From Prolixibacter sp. NT017 (GTDB lineage: Bacteria; Bacteroidota; Bacteroidia; Bacteroidales; Prolixibacteraceae), in the NCBI RefSeq assembly GCF_009617875.1, contig NZ_BLAV01000001.1, positions 2,666,001-2,730,000 on the forward strand: a stretch of DNA of 64,000 bases, given 5' to 3'. Every line of letters starts with the position of its first letter. Position 1 is the first letter of the stretch. Shown here piece after piece: positions 35,284 through 45,374 of this stretch. Both the position numbers and the translations under genes were made by a program. The notes under the pieces were generated by a model that searched no databases, had not been told where the DNA came from, and worked only from the letters and a program-made list of their open reading frames with translations.

Positions 35284-36471
35284 CTATTTTGTATGATTTC
35301 TCTCTTGATTGATAATATTGGACTTTGCCAGGTAGCCCCAAACTTGCTTTTTCGGATGTTTAACGCGTTGAAAATTGAAGCCGGAAAGAGCTCTGCCAAT
35401 GTTGATGTGGTTCAATCGGAGATTAAGAAAATTCAAGGCTGCTATTACTTCAGTAGCAGTAATAAAATCATCCATACTCTGTGATTTCTCGTAATATTGG
35501 GCAACTAACTCCTGTTCTGTTGTCAAGCTGGTATACTTGGAGTTCCGGTCTTCATTCTCTTTGATATCCTTCATTGTCAGTTCCGGATTAAAATCATCGG
35601 ATTTATAGGCATAGTAATATGCTTGCCCCCAGAGATTATCAATATTTGTCTCTTTGGAATAGGCAAAGTTTATTCTATCCCGAAGTTCAAAACACAGCCA
35701 TCTAACTGAACCGGTTTCATCGTTTAAAAAGGAACTCATGTTCGTGGAGCCAATAAATGAACAGGTCCTGGGGAGATTGGTATTTTTTCGGTCGTACGGT
35801 AGCCTTTCGTTGATAAATGTCTTTGAGAAATACGCTTTCAAGGCATTCACGTCTTTTTTGGACAGAACAGATAGCTCATCGAGATTCATCAGAAAATTGC
35901 GAGAAAGCTGAATCCGGGCATCCTTATCATTACCAATATCCTCAGCTATGTATGAAGAAAGCTTGGGAGGGCAAAGAAACCGGCACCAGGTCGATTTTCC
36001 GGAACTTTGGCCCTTATGGCTAATAATAAATGCCTGCTTGTTAAAATATTCTGGCTCCAAGGCACATTTGACAGCTCGAACAAGCCATTTCCTGAAATGA
36101 TACAGAAATGCTTCATCCTCGAATGTTGGTACGTAAGAGCAGTATTTAGCTATATAGTCAGTTCCGTCCCATTCGGGAAGGGAGCTGAAATATTCCTGAA
36201 TTGGATTGTACTTCTTAATGAACCCTGACTGGATAAAAATCTCTAGTTTTCTTGGACTAATGTCTATTCCAACCTTTGCTAACTCTATGAGCAGAGAGCT
36301 TGTATTCAGGTTGCGCCAGTTTCTTTCATTTTTCAACGAGATTTGGAAATCATGCGATATTTCGTTGTATTGGATGTCGTATTTTTCGAATAAATACTCT
36401 GCTACATCGTCATAAACTGTTTGCTTTTTCGGATTCTTAACGACGTACAAATCCCTTTCATTTGTATTCAT
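35284..36471 (-). CDS. VapE-like P-loop ATPase/helicase
   Basis: A 395-residue protein with the virulence-associated-E signature: Walker A GQSSGKST (154-161), Walker B-like NFLMNLDELS, then a sensor region NLPRTCSFIGSTNMSSFL with DETGSVRWLCFEL. These are usually superfamily 3-type helicases in phages and mobilizable elements. It is next to the primase and an iteron array, so it should act in element replication. Confidence 0.88.
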   Translation of the reverse strand: MNTNERDLYVVKNPKKQTVYDDVAEYLFEKYDIQYNEISHDFQISLKNERNWRNLNTSSLLIELAKVGIDISPRKLEIFIQSGFIKKYNPIQEYFSSLPEWDGTDYIAKYCSYVPTFEDEAFLYHFRKWLVRAVKCALEPEYFNKQAFIISHKGQSSGKSTWCRFLCPPKLSSYIAEDIGNDKDARIQLSRNFLMNLDELSVLSKKDVNALKAYFSKTFINERLPYDRKNTNLPRTCSFIGSTNMSSFLNDETGSVRWLCFELRDRINFAYSKETNIDNLWGQAYYYAYKSDDFNPELTMKDIKENEDRNSKYTSLTTEQELVAQYYEKSQSMDDFITATEVIAALNFLNLRLNHINIGRALSGFNFQRVKHPKKQVWGYLAKSNIINQERNHTK

Positions 36472-36499
36472 TGGTGCAAATGATTTAAACAGAAAATCA

Positions 36500-36578
36500 T
36501 ATCTTTGCAGTATAATTTTCTAAGTGATAAAATAAATTGGCAATTGGGCGTAAAGTGGGGCTTTACGCTTTTTTTTTG
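36500..36578 (+). ncRNA. Candidate small RNA between vapE-like and HTH genes
   Basis: TATCTTTG (36500-36507) fits the TAnnTTTG -7 box. A terminator (8 bp stem GCGTAAAG / CTTTACGC, loop TGGGG, at 36548-36568, then a T run to about 36578) follows about 40 bp later. A transcript of roughly 65 nt on the plus strand is predicted, against flanking minus-strand genes. No good -33 is seen, so confidence is low. Confidence 0.35.
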
Positions 36579-36712
36579 TAGACTTTGAGAACTCTGGGTT
36601 CCGCAGCATAGTTGTCTATCAACACGCGTTTGAATTTTCTACTGAAAAAACTCCCACTATATCAATTTGACACTCCCTGCAGTAATTTATAACAGACACC
36701 AGTTGCAAGTAA

Positions 36713-37051
36713 TTAGCGCTTTTTATCTACCAGGTGTTGATCCATCCTCTTTGAGTATTCGGACGAGGTTTCTACTCTGTTTTCGGTTAGCCATTCAAAA
36801 AACAAATCCTTTCGAAATAGGACATGATTATCCCTTTTAAAAAATGGGATCTCCTTCTTTGACGTCTTTGAGTAAATAGTAGCTACAGAATATCCTGATA
36901 TCTTTGCGGCCAGCTTTGTTCCAAATACTTCAGGGATTTCTTGTTTAGGAATCTCTTTCTTGGCGGGGTTACTCATCAGCCGCTTAAACTGGCCAACAGT
37001 CAAAAATGACAATGGGGTGTCATCGGTAATTCTTACATTTTCGTTATCCAT
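36713..37051 (-). CDS. HTH (excisionase-like) protein
   Basis: A 112-residue protein from the ATG at 37051. It has a winged MerR/excisionase-type HTH (GTKLAAKISGYSVATIYSKTSKKEIPFFKRDNHVLFRKDLFFEWL), the class used by Bacteroidota integrative elements for excision control. It lies near the integrase on the same strand. The longer start at 37099 adds 16 unsupported residues. Confidence 0.8.
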   Translation of the reverse strand: MDNENVRITDDTPLSFLTVGQFKRLMSNPAKKEIPKQEIPEVFGTKLAAKISGYSVATIYSKTSKKEIPFFKRDNHVLFRKDLFFEWLTENRVETSSEYSKRMDQHLVDKKR

Positions 37052-37160
37052 AATCAATTTGTTTTGTTTTGAATTCGGGACCAAAACTATCGTCATCAAA
37101 ACAAATAAAAAATGGGGATCCCTATTGTTATCCCCATGTTACACCCCATTTTTAAAGCGC

Positions 37161-38231
37161 CTAAATTCTGAGCATATTTTTCTCATTGATCCTACTAGGG
37201 TCTTTTAAACATTTAAAAATCTCCTTAGTAACTATATTCTCCCCTTTCAATGTAAAAGTGTTTTTAATAAACTCATAAGTTTCTTCATGAAAACCAGTAT
37301 CAATATCCCTATCACGCCTTAATTGAACGAAAATGCCGGCCAACTTTGCTTGGACACCACTAAAGTCAATTTTACAATTTATTGGATCACCGTTAACAAA
37401 ATTCGCAAATTCATTTCTGGGCGTGAAGTATTCACCAAAACGGGATATTACGTCCTCCCTTATTTCTTCATTAAACACAGGCCTGATTGAATTTTTCGCT
37501 ACTTTACCATTGTCTTTTGAAGCTTCATTTTCATCTTCCTTACTACAAACCACGCCTTCCACTTCATCGGTAATCCTACTTGCTGTTTCCAGATACAAAG
37601 AGCTATATAAATCCCTCTCTTCTTTCAGCTTATCATCATATTCCTTTATTGTCGGATAGATATTCACAAACTCCAGCATCAAATCATTTGGAATAAAATG
37701 CTCATCGCTATTGCCATTCCAGATGCTCGTCATCCAAGCATCTGCTTTTTTGCATAGCTCGAAATACTTTTTATCATCAATCTCTTTATTAATACAATCA
37801 TAGACCATGTGAAAGCTCTTTGAATAATCCCTCTCATTATCAAATGAAGTGACAATCTGATAAGTCAATTCATTTGTACTTGGAATCCATCCTAATCTAG
37901 CTTTAACAAAATCACCCTTGTTAGACTGTATCTTTTGATCTAGACCATTCTTAATTCTATTGAATTGATTATAGAGAAACCAAAATTCTCCAAACTCAAT
38001 AGATATTTGATCCAATTGAATATTAATAACCTCATCAATAAACTTACTCCAACGGTTAGTTATTCCACTCGAATCGATAAAACAATCGTACCCACCCACT
38101 TCTTCTATTTCTGCATTACTAACTTCGACCGCTTTGAGTCCTTCAATGTGTTTCTGAAAAATTGACTCTATAGTCAGGAAAAAGTAGAATTTAAAGCCTG
38201 CTTCTATGTCTTCCATGTATCTAACGTTCAC
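37161..38231 (-). CDS. Hypothetical protein coupled to the integrase
   Basis: A 356-residue protein of unknown family, largely helical and acidic, with no membrane segment. It starts with GTG overlapping the integrase stop (GTGA at 38228-38231), so translation is coupled. Such co-conserved genes next to integrases are common in mobilizable elements. I do not assign a function. Confidence 0.7.
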   Translation of the reverse strand: MNVRYMEDIEAGFKFYFFLTIESIFQKHIEGLKAVEVSNAEIEEVGGYDCFIDSSGITNRWSKFIDEVINIQLDQISIEFGEFWFLYNQFNRIKNGLDQKIQSNKGDFVKARLGWIPSTNELTYQIVTSFDNERDYSKSFHMVYDCINKEIDDKKYFELCKKADAWMTSIWNGNSDEHFIPNDLMLEFVNIYPTIKEYDDKLKEERDLYSSLYLETASRITDEVEGVVCSKEDENEASKDNGKVAKNSIRPVFNEEIREDVISRFGEYFTPRNEFANFVNGDPINCKIDFSGVQAKLAGIFVQLRRDRDIDTGFHEETYEFIKNTFTLKGENIVTKEIFKCLKDPSRINEKNMLRI

Positions 38232-39496
38232 AATAATTCATTTGCTTTAGCAATCTCATCTTTCTGAAATGAATCCAGATAAACCTTAGTTGTAGCCAGA
38301 TCCTTATGTCCTAATGCTTCAGAAATGACGTCCTCCGGGACACCACTGTTTTTCAATCTCATAGCATAGCTATGCCGGCTCATGTATGAGGAGAGCCTTA
38401 TTCCTTCAAAATTCAATTCCTCACCCAATGTCTTCAAGTGTTTGTTATATCTACGGTACCGCCCCCGAATGTGATCATAAAGCTTCTCACCTTCGTATCC
38501 TGCAATCGACACACAGGGTGTCAGGTAATTCTCAACAAGCTGAGTATTGTTCTTAAACCAGTCAAGGAGCTGCTGAATATTGTCTGAAATCTTGATTCGG
38601 ATGATCTTGGAATCTTTTCCCTCAGTTTTTTGCCGCCTGTACGCAATGTAATGGCCACCTTCGAAAACAAGGATATTATCAGTTGTCAATGCTGCAACAT
38701 CAGCAAAACTCATTCCCTGGCAATAATAAGAGAACAGGAATAAATTTCGGACCCATCGCAGCGTATGACTTTTCAATTCAGCTGTTTTAAGTTTTTCTAA
38801 GTAGTCATTTGGAAGGTAACGCTTCTCAGATTCTTGCTCTAAGGCTGAAATACTATAACCTGTCTTTCCAAAAGGATAACTCACAGATGATGCTTCCCCC
38901 TCCTTTATAGCCTTGTTGAGCAATGCTCTGAAAGTCTTAATGTAATATTTGATTGTAGCGTTAGTGAGCCCCCGTTCCACTCTTAAAAATTCATCAAATT
39001 TGTTGATGTATTTTAGATCAATATCATTGAACGATAATCGACTGAATTTAGAATCGAAAAGCTTCAGTATGCCAAGTGTGTTCTCGTAAGCTTTCTTGTT
39101 CCCAATCTTCCCGGAACGGTCCAACTTATCAATGTAATCCTGGAAATAACCTTCAACACCAGTGTGTTTAGACTTATTCAAGAAGCGCTGTTCGAATTGA
39201 TTCAAGGTCCAGTCAATTCGATTCTCTTCAAACTCTTCCAGGATCTTATCAGACCGCTTCTTCACTTCGGCAAGCCACTTATTGTTTTGTTCGCGATCTG
39301 GATGCAGGTTCTTCTTCCTGGAGTCGACAATATAAAGTTGAAAATCACTATTCCATTGCTCAGGAAGAGCCGAAATTCCCAAAAACATGATCTTGCGTTT
39401 TCCTTGTTTACGAATCACAAGACCGATTGGCGAAGAGCCATCTTTCAGCTTGCTTTTCTCCCCACCAATCAATTTTATGGAATAGCTTTTTTTCAT
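38228..39496 (-). CDS. int: Tyrosine site-specific integrase
   Basis: A 422-residue Bacteroidota-type tyrosine recombinase: an arm-binding N-terminus, a SAM-like core-binding domain and the catalytic domain. RNLFLFSYYCQGMSFADVAAL carries the first Arg, SYMSRHSYA holds the HxxR block (with Tyr in place of the His and Arg374 intact), LGHKDLATTKVYLDSF holds His397 and the nucleophile Tyr406. It lies about 200 bp from the tRNA fragment that is probably its attachment site. Confidence 0.92.
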   Translation of the reverse strand: MKKSYSIKLIGGEKSKLKDGSSPIGLVIRKQGKRKIMFLGISALPEQWNSDFQLYIVDSRKKNLHPDREQNNKWLAEVKKRSDKILEEFEENRIDWTLNQFEQRFLNKSKHTGVEGYFQDYIDKLDRSGKIGNKKAYENTLGILKLFDSKFSRLSFNDIDLKYINKFDEFLRVERGLTNATIKYYIKTFRALLNKAIKEGEASSVSYPFGKTGYSISALEQESEKRYLPNDYLEKLKTAELKSHTLRWVRNLFLFSYYCQGMSFADVAALTTDNILVFEGGHYIAYRRQKTEGKDSKIIRIKISDNIQQLLDWFKNNTQLVENYLTPCVSIAGYEGEKLYDHIRGRYRRYNKHLKTLGEELNFEGIRLSSYMSRHSYAMRLKNSGVPEDVISEALGHKDLATTKVYLDSFQKDEIAKANELL

Positions 39497-39699
39497 TTGA
39501 ATTTTGTCATATCTTAATCCCTGCCGCCAATTTTAAGCAATCCTGCCGCTTTTCAGGACATTTTTACGCCTGCCGTTTTCCTGCCGTTTTTATTAAAAAA
39601 GCATATAAAAAAGCATTTATTTCGGGATATACAGAGAAATCCAAATATAAACAAAATTAAGAGATTACAGACAGATACAAATGAAAAGAACACACCTGG

Positions 39700-39737
39700 G
39701 GGGCGAGGGGTCGCAAGTTCAAATCTTGTCACCCTGA
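39700..39737 (+). other. tRNA 3'-end fragment, probable attachment site of the mobilizable element
   Basis: A T-stem/loop (GCAAG-TTCAAAT-CTTGT at 39713-39729), the acceptor 3' strand CACCCTG (39730-39736) and discriminator A are present without the 5' part of a tRNA. This is what integration into a tRNA gene leaves at one end. A full tRNA should be at the other end, which I do not find in this window. Confidence 0.6.
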
Positions 39738-39747
39738 CAGATCTGGA

Positions 39748-39790
39748 AAGCCTGAAACGTCAATAAAAATAAGCGTTTCAGGCTTTTTTT
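39748..39790 (+). terminator. Terminator after the tRNA fragment
   Basis: Stem AAGCCTGAAACG (39748-39759) / CGTTTCAGGCTT (39774-39785) with a T run. It presumably served the interrupted tRNA gene. Confidence 0.75.
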
Positions 39791-39877
39791 ATGCCTATCT
39801 CCTTCTATAAAACAAGGACTCCTTTTTGATAGGAATGAATCAATGAAATGCCTATCATTAGGGTTTAATTCACCAAC

Positions 39878-40522
39878 ATGAAAGGAAGAGATACGATAAT
39901 TTGGGTAGGATTGGTGTCCTTTTGGTTATTCTTTATTCTTGAAATTACACTCGATATTTGGTTCGGTTCAAAATTTCCGGGTTACGACTGGAAATCAGAA
40001 TCGATGTCGTACCTCGGGCAAAGCGGAAGCCCGATTCAGCATTGGGTATCTTTGTGGGGCATATTCGTCTCCGTGCTGATTTCACTATTCGTCATCGCTT
40101 TTTACCGGGTATACCCTTCAAACACGTGGTTAAAACTAGCCGCTTTTTCGTTGTTGCTTTACGGATTCGGAGAAGGAATCGGTTCGGGTTTGTTCCCCAT
40201 TAATCCTCCTGATACCTCCATTACCGTGGATGGAAGATGGCATAACATTTTTAGCGGAATCGGAGACACGGGAATGGTTCTTCTCCCCTTTTGGCTGATG
40301 CTGATGTTTCCGCGGAAGGAAAATCGAAAATTACATGCTTACCTGTGGACGGTTGTCGGAATCGGCCTGGTGATGACATCCTTCTTTTTAGTTGCCAAAT
40401 ACTATCAACCCGACAATTTTATTCTGCATGATAAAGGAGTATGGCAACGGATTTACACCTTGAACTACTACGTGATGCTGCTTGTGATGAGCTTCAAAAT
40501 GCTTCGTGACAAAAAACTATAA
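39878..40522 (+). CDS. DUF998 membrane protein
   Basis: A 214-residue protein with about six membrane helices. Typical DUF998 features are the SMSYLGQSGSP motif after the first helix and WHNIFSGIGDTGMVLLPF in the second half. The function of the family is unknown. It lies just outside the mobilizable element and seems monocistronic. Confidence 0.82.
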   Translation: MKGRDTIIWVGLVSFWLFFILEITLDIWFGSKFPGYDWKSESMSYLGQSGSPIQHWVSLWGIFVSVLISLFVIAFYRVYPSNTWLKLAAFSLLLYGFGEGIGSGLFPINPPDTSITVDGRWHNIFSGIGDTGMVLLPFWLMLMFPRKENRKLHAYLWTVVGIGLVMTSFFLVAKYYQPDNFILHDKGVWQRIYTLNYYVMLLVMSFKMLRDKKL

Positions 40523-40587
40523 AAAAGGGGAAACAAGATGTACTCATTCCCCCTTTACCGATATCCGGAAAATACTAATCAATCATT

Positions 40588-42069
40588 TTATTTCTGCCAC
40601 CAGGCTTTGTAGGTAGTTGTCTCCTTTCCACCCATTTTCTGCACTTCGTCGTTATAATTGGTGGTATTAATGGTGCTTTCAGTGGTCGGATACAGAAAGC
40701 GCGTGGCAATATTTCCACCGTTCATGTTGGCATTGCCGCCGGTCTGCAAAGCCGGATAACCGGTGCGCTGATATTCAATCCATCCTTCGAAGCCATTGTT
40801 GATATTGGCCAACCATTTCTGGGTAATGATTTGCTTCATGGAAGCATCGCTGGTAGAGCTGTCGAACTTCACCCCGTCGTGCATCAGGTAGTTGGAAGCA
40901 GCGGTCGCATCCAGACCTATTTCCGCGTAAGCGCCCATCACACCTTTGTTGTAAAAGGTAGCAGCGTTGCCCGGGATATAGCCTTTCAGGGCTGCTTCGG
41001 CCAGGATGAACTCCTGTTCCGCATACGTCATGACCCGAGCTTCGGTGAGGTAGCCGTTGGAACCGCTTTTAAAGCTGCCATTGAAGTTGGAAGCCGCAGC
41101 AGCTTGCGTGCTGGTCGCATCGACGACAATGGGCATTCCTCCGTAGTTGTCGAAACTGAATGTCCCGGTAGAAGATGCATTCGCGGTTACCGCAAAATAG
41201 TCGCTCACCCGCGCCGTGTCACCGGTTGCTTTAAACGTATCGTAGAGAAGACTATTCATATACTTCACGTTGAAATCTCCCGAGCGCTCGGTCAGACTGA
41301 CAAAATTGTAAGGAATGGACGTCGGCAGTTCGAGTGCCGCACTCTGCGTCGCATCATCCATCAGCATGCCGTCGTTAACGATGGCTGTCATCTCTGCAGA
41401 TACATCTTTTTGAGAAGAAATCCGCAACAGGTAACGCAACCTGAGGGCATTGATGAACTTCCGCCAGGAGGCCACATTGGAATTAAACAGCAAATCACCA
41501 CTAACATTGCCGTTCGCGTTTGACTTCAGCAAATCGTCTGCTTTCTTCAGGCTGGGAAGAATTCCTTCATCCGGATCAGTATAAACCTTTTCCTGTGAAT
41601 CGTATTTCGGCGTATAAGTTCCGGAAGCTCCCTGAAGAGCATCTGAAAAAGGAATATCGCCCCACAGCTCTGTCAGCTGAGCAAAAGCGTATGAGCGCAA
41701 GGTCAGCGCTACAGCCTGCAACATCGGGTTACTCTGTGTTTTCCCCAGGTCGTACAACGTGTTGGCGTCGCGGGCTGCTTCATACATGGCCGTCCAGTAC
41801 GGCTCGTTGGTGACCGGCGAATAACGTGTTCCCTGGTTGTAGTATGACTGACTGAAGGTCATATACTGGCTATAACCGTTGCCCAGCGTCCATGCCATGC
41901 TGGAGTTATGGTAAGATTCCGAAACAATGGTATTGGACAACATGGTCGTGGCATCCGGTTTTTCCAGGCTGTTGGGATTGATATTTGCGTCAGTCAGTTC
42001 TTTGGAACAGGAACTGAAAAGCAAACTGGCTATGATGGGAACGATAAGAACAAATCTATTCTTTTTCAT
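40588..42069 (-). CDS. susD-like: SusD/RagB-like outer-membrane lipoprotein
   Basis: A 493-residue lipoprotein (LLFSSC lipobox near residue 20) of the SusD-like 2 type: early NPNSLEKPDA, then YSQYMTFSQSYYNQGTRYSP, helical TPR-like repeats and a C-terminal YPALQTGGNANMNGGNIATRFLYPTTE. It binds a glycan or peptide ligand at the cell surface and passes it to the SusC partner 23 bp upstream. No glycoside hydrolase is nearby, so the substrate is unknown. Confidence 0.92.
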   Translation of the reverse strand: MKKNRFVLIVPIIASLLFSSCSKELTDANINPNSLEKPDATTMLSNTIVSESYHNSSMAWTLGNGYSQYMTFSQSYYNQGTRYSPVTNEPYWTAMYEAARDANTLYDLGKTQSNPMLQAVALTLRSYAFAQLTELWGDIPFSDALQGASGTYTPKYDSQEKVYTDPDEGILPSLKKADDLLKSNANGNVSGDLLFNSNVASWRKFINALRLRYLLRISSQKDVSAEMTAIVNDGMLMDDATQSAALELPTSIPYNFVSLTERSGDFNVKYMNSLLYDTFKATGDTARVSDYFAVTANASSTGTFSFDNYGGMPIVVDATSTQAAAASNFNGSFKSGSNGYLTEARVMTYAEQEFILAEAALKGYIPGNAATFYNKGVMGAYAEIGLDATAASNYLMHDGVKFDSSTSDASMKQIITQKWLANINNGFEGWIEYQRTGYPALQTGGNANMNGGNIATRFLYPTTESTINTTNYNDEVQKMGGKETTTYKAWWQK

Positions 42070-42092
42070 TTTCTTCGTATTAATCGGTTACA

Positions 42093-45000
42093 TTAGAATT
42101 TAAGACCCAGTGAGAATCCAAGACTTTTCGTCGACGGAATACTCAGGAACTCTGTTCCGGGCAGAATTTGCTGACCGCGCAGGGCAAGCGTTTCCGGATC
42201 GACATCCTTATTCTGGGTGAATTCCAAAACATTTCTGGCTACAAACGAGAGGTTCAGATTGGAAGCCGCAGTAGACTTCGTGTGGAAGATATTTCTAAAA
42301 GTGTAGCCCAAACGGAATTGCCTCAACTTGAGGAAAGAAGCGTTGTACATGAAGGCTTCGTTGTTGGTAGCGTTATAATACGCGTTGTAATAGGTCGCTG
42401 CATCCACTTTCACTGTATTCGGAACATAGTTGCCGTTGCCGTCATCCATCACTCCTTTTCCGACAATTCCGGTTTCGCGGCCCGGCAAGGTTTCAACCGA
42501 CATACCACCAGCCATGACACCCAATTCGGTATACGAATAGAATTTGCCGCCCTGATGCCAGTCCCACAGGAAGTTCAGGTTGAAGTTTTTCCAGGAGAGG
42601 TCATTCGACCAGGTGAGAACAAAATCGGGATTATAGTTACCCAACAACGTGTTTTGACTTGTAGTGAACTGAGGCACGCCGTTTTTGTACACGATGTTCC
42701 CTTTATCGTCCCTGACAAATGAATTTCCGTACATGTTACCCAACCGCTCTCCTACTTTGGCAATGTATTGAATGGCGCGATAGTAGCGGTCGTACTGCGT
42801 TACCTGGGCATAGGTATAACTGGTGATTCCGCCCGGCAATGCTGTTACTTTGGCCACGTTGTGACTGAAGTTGAACGTCATGTCCCAGTTCAACTTGTCA
42901 ACGGTATTGGAACGGAACGGAGAAGCTGTTAATACCAGCTCGATTCCCTTGTTATTGATGGAAGCTCCATTGACGTAAGCATTGGAGTAACCCGATGAAA
43001 CCGGTACCGGAAGTTTCACCACTTCGTTTTTGGTATCCGAGTTATAAACAGCAGCGTCAATTCCGATGCGGTTATTCAGGAACTTCATATCCAAACCAAA
43101 TTCCGTCGTTGTGGTAGACGAAGGTTTCAGGTTCGCGTTAGCCAGCACACTGTTACCGGTCGTCAACGGATAATTGTTAAACGGAGTCTGCGTGACGTAC
43201 GTATTGTTGATGGAATACGGATCGGCATCCCGTCCAACCTTGGCAGCAGAAGCCCTGACTTTCAGCAACGAAATGGCTTTCGGCATTTGCACCATGCTGG
43301 AGATGACCGCGCTCAACGAAGCCGAAGGATAGAAATAGGAATTGTTTCCTTTGGGCAGCGTGCTGGAGTGGTCATTACGAGCAGTCACATTCAAAAAGAG
43401 CTGTCCTTTGTAGTCGAAATCGCCTATCGCATACATACTGTAGATGAGCTTTTTCGATTTTTCCAGAAGCGTAGGCAACTGGTTCCTGGCATTCGAGAAG
43501 TTGTAAAGTCCCGGAGTAATCAGCGCGTTAGCAATATTCCGGGTATACGTAATGTTTTGCAGGAAGCGGTTACCTCCAAATGAGCCGCTGGCATTGAATA
43601 TCGAACTCTGCTTTTTCTTATAACTTAACAGGAAGTCCGTGTTATTCTCGAAATAGTTCACATCGTCTGTACGGAAACCGCCGGTAGGAAAACGCACAGT
43701 AGTGAATGCGCGGTGACCTTCGCGGCTATCCACATAAAAATCCGATCCGGTTCGTACCATCAGGTTCCAGTGCGGGTCGAAATCGTATTTCAGCGACGCA
43801 TTACCCAGCACCCTGTTTTTATTGAAACTATTCACGTTATCGTAAAGCGTTACATACGGATTATCGTGGTTTTTCCAGTAACGGAACTGATTTTGCTGGT
43901 CCCTGCCTACCTGCCACTGTTTTTTCAGTGAGTTGATGTCGATGTTCATCGGCATGCCGTAAACTCCGAAGAAAGTATACATCACACTCTCCGAACCGTA
44001 ACCAATGTTCGGACGGTTGGAACTGCCGCTGTTGATGAAATTGATGTATACATTGGACGTTAACTTGTTTCCAAATTTATGCTGGCCACGAAGCGCAACG
44101 GTGTAGCGTTTCAGGTCGGTTCCGGGCAGAATGCCTTTGTTATACAACTGACCAAATGAGAAGCGGTAACTTCCGTTGTCCGTTGCTCCGGAGAACGCCA
44201 GACTGTTTTCGGTCGTAACGCCTGTCTGCAGGAATTTCTTAAAATGGTCCGCATGTCCGATCCACGGAGTCGGTGTTGCTGTTTTGCCACTTTGTCCCAA
44301 TGCAACGAGGTCGCCGGCCTGCAAATTCGTTCCCGGCACCGGGCTGTCAAACTGCAGCACATCTAACGACGGGTCAAATTTAAGTCCCCAGTTCGGGATA
44401 TTATTTTCGTTGGAAGTTCCTCCGTTGACAAACGAATAAGTGGTCGGTGTACCGGAAAGCGGATAAGCATCGATACCGGCACCATATTGGTTCTGAAGAC
44501 GGGGTAATTTCAAAGGTGTCTCCAGTGTGGTGGATGAATGAAAGCTAACGCCAACCAATCCTTTTTTCGAGGCACCTGTTTTCGTTGTTATCACCACAGC
44601 ACCGTTGGCTGCGCGTGAGCCATACAAGGCAGCGGCAGTAGAACCTTTCAGTACGGTCACATCGCCAATGTCATAGGGATTAATTTCGGCGGCACCGTTG
44701 CCCCAGTCAACTTCGGCCCATGTTCCTTCGCTGGAGGAATTCTCGACCGCATCGTTGAAATACGTTTCATTGTTGATCGGAACACCATCGACGACAAATA
44801 ACGGCTGGTTACTTCCTGAAAAGGAATTCTCACCGCGAATGACAATGCGGGAAGTAGATCCTACTCCTGCCCCTCCGTTGGTGACATAAACGCCTGCCAG
44901 CTTTCCGCTCAGGTCGTTGATTAGGTTGGGAGCCGTTACCTGTGTCAACGCTTTCGGACTTAACGTCTGAACAGCATATCCCAGATTAATTTTCTCCTTT

Positions 45001-45374
45001 TTAATACCAAGGGCCGTCACCACCACTTCCTGAAGCCCGGCTTTATCCTCTTTCATGGTCACGTCGATATTGGTTTGGTCGGTAACCGGCACCGCCTGGG
45101 TGGTATAGCCTAGATAAGCGAAAATCAGAACAGGATTGTCTTCGGTGACGTTCAGTGTATAGTTTCCTGAAACATCGGTCACGGCCCCGTGGGCCGTTCC
45201 TTTTACCACAATGCTTGCTCCGATTAACGGCTGACCTGTTGTGTCGACTACTTTCCCCTTAATCGTTTTGCCCTGGGCAAACGCTTGAGAAGATATGAAC
45301 AACAATCCAAGCAGCCATAACATAAAACGTCGGCCATTGCGAATGGATGGCTGTACCGCAAAATGATTTTTCAT
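42093..45374 (-). CDS. susC-like: SusC/RagA TonB-dependent receptor
   Basis: A 1093-residue outer-membrane receptor: signal peptide, a carboxypeptidase-regulatory-like domain (about 37-120, KTIKGKVVDTTGQPLIGAS), then the plug with DKAGLQEVVVTALG, and a 22-strand barrel to the C-terminal SLGLKF. It works with SusD downstream. TonB box and substrate are not identified. Confidence 0.93.
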   Translation of the reverse strand: MKNHFAVQPSIRNGRRFMLWLLGLLFISSQAFAQGKTIKGKVVDTTGQPLIGASIVVKGTAHGAVTDVSGNYTLNVTEDNPVLIFAYLGYTTQAVPVTDQTNIDVTMKEDKAGLQEVVVTALGIKKEKINLGYAVQTLSPKALTQVTAPNLINDLSGKLAGVYVTNGGAGVGSTSRIVIRGENSFSGSNQPLFVVDGVPINNETYFNDAVENSSSEGTWAEVDWGNGAAEINPYDIGDVTVLKGSTAAALYGSRAANGAVVITTKTGASKKGLVGVSFHSSTTLETPLKLPRLQNQYGAGIDAYPLSGTPTTYSFVNGGTSNENNIPNWGLKFDPSLDVLQFDSPVPGTNLQAGDLVALGQSGKTATPTPWIGHADHFKKFLQTGVTTENSLAFSGATDNGSYRFSFGQLYNKGILPGTDLKRYTVALRGQHKFGNKLTSNVYINFINSGSSNRPNIGYGSESVMYTFFGVYGMPMNIDINSLKKQWQVGRDQQNQFRYWKNHDNPYVTLYDNVNSFNKNRVLGNASLKYDFDPHWNLMVRTGSDFYVDSREGHRAFTTVRFPTGGFRTDDVNYFENNTDFLLSYKKKQSSIFNASGSFGGNRFLQNITYTRNIANALITPGLYNFSNARNQLPTLLEKSKKLIYSMYAIGDFDYKGQLFLNVTARNDHSSTLPKGNNSYFYPSASLSAVISSMVQMPKAISLLKVRASAAKVGRDADPYSINNTYVTQTPFNNYPLTTGNSVLANANLKPSSTTTTEFGLDMKFLNNRIGIDAAVYNSDTKNEVVKLPVPVSSGYSNAYVNGASINNKGIELVLTASPFRSNTVDKLNWDMTFNFSHNVAKVTALPGGITSYTYAQVTQYDRYYRAIQYIAKVGERLGNMYGNSFVRDDKGNIVYKNGVPQFTTSQNTLLGNYNPDFVLTWSNDLSWKNFNLNFLWDWHQGGKFYSYTELGVMAGGMSVETLPGRETGIVGKGVMDDGNGNYVPNTVKVDAATYYNAYYNATNNEAFMYNASFLKLRQFRLGYTFRNIFHTKSTAASNLNLSFVARNVLEFTQNKDVDPETLALRGQQILPGTEFLSIPSTKSLGFSLGLKF

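Noticed and set aside
38228..39496. The tyrosine integrase as the integron integrase for the cassette array
   Set aside because: It lacks the IntI-specific additional domain pattern and is linked to mob genes and a tRNA att site, so it belongs to the mobilizable element.
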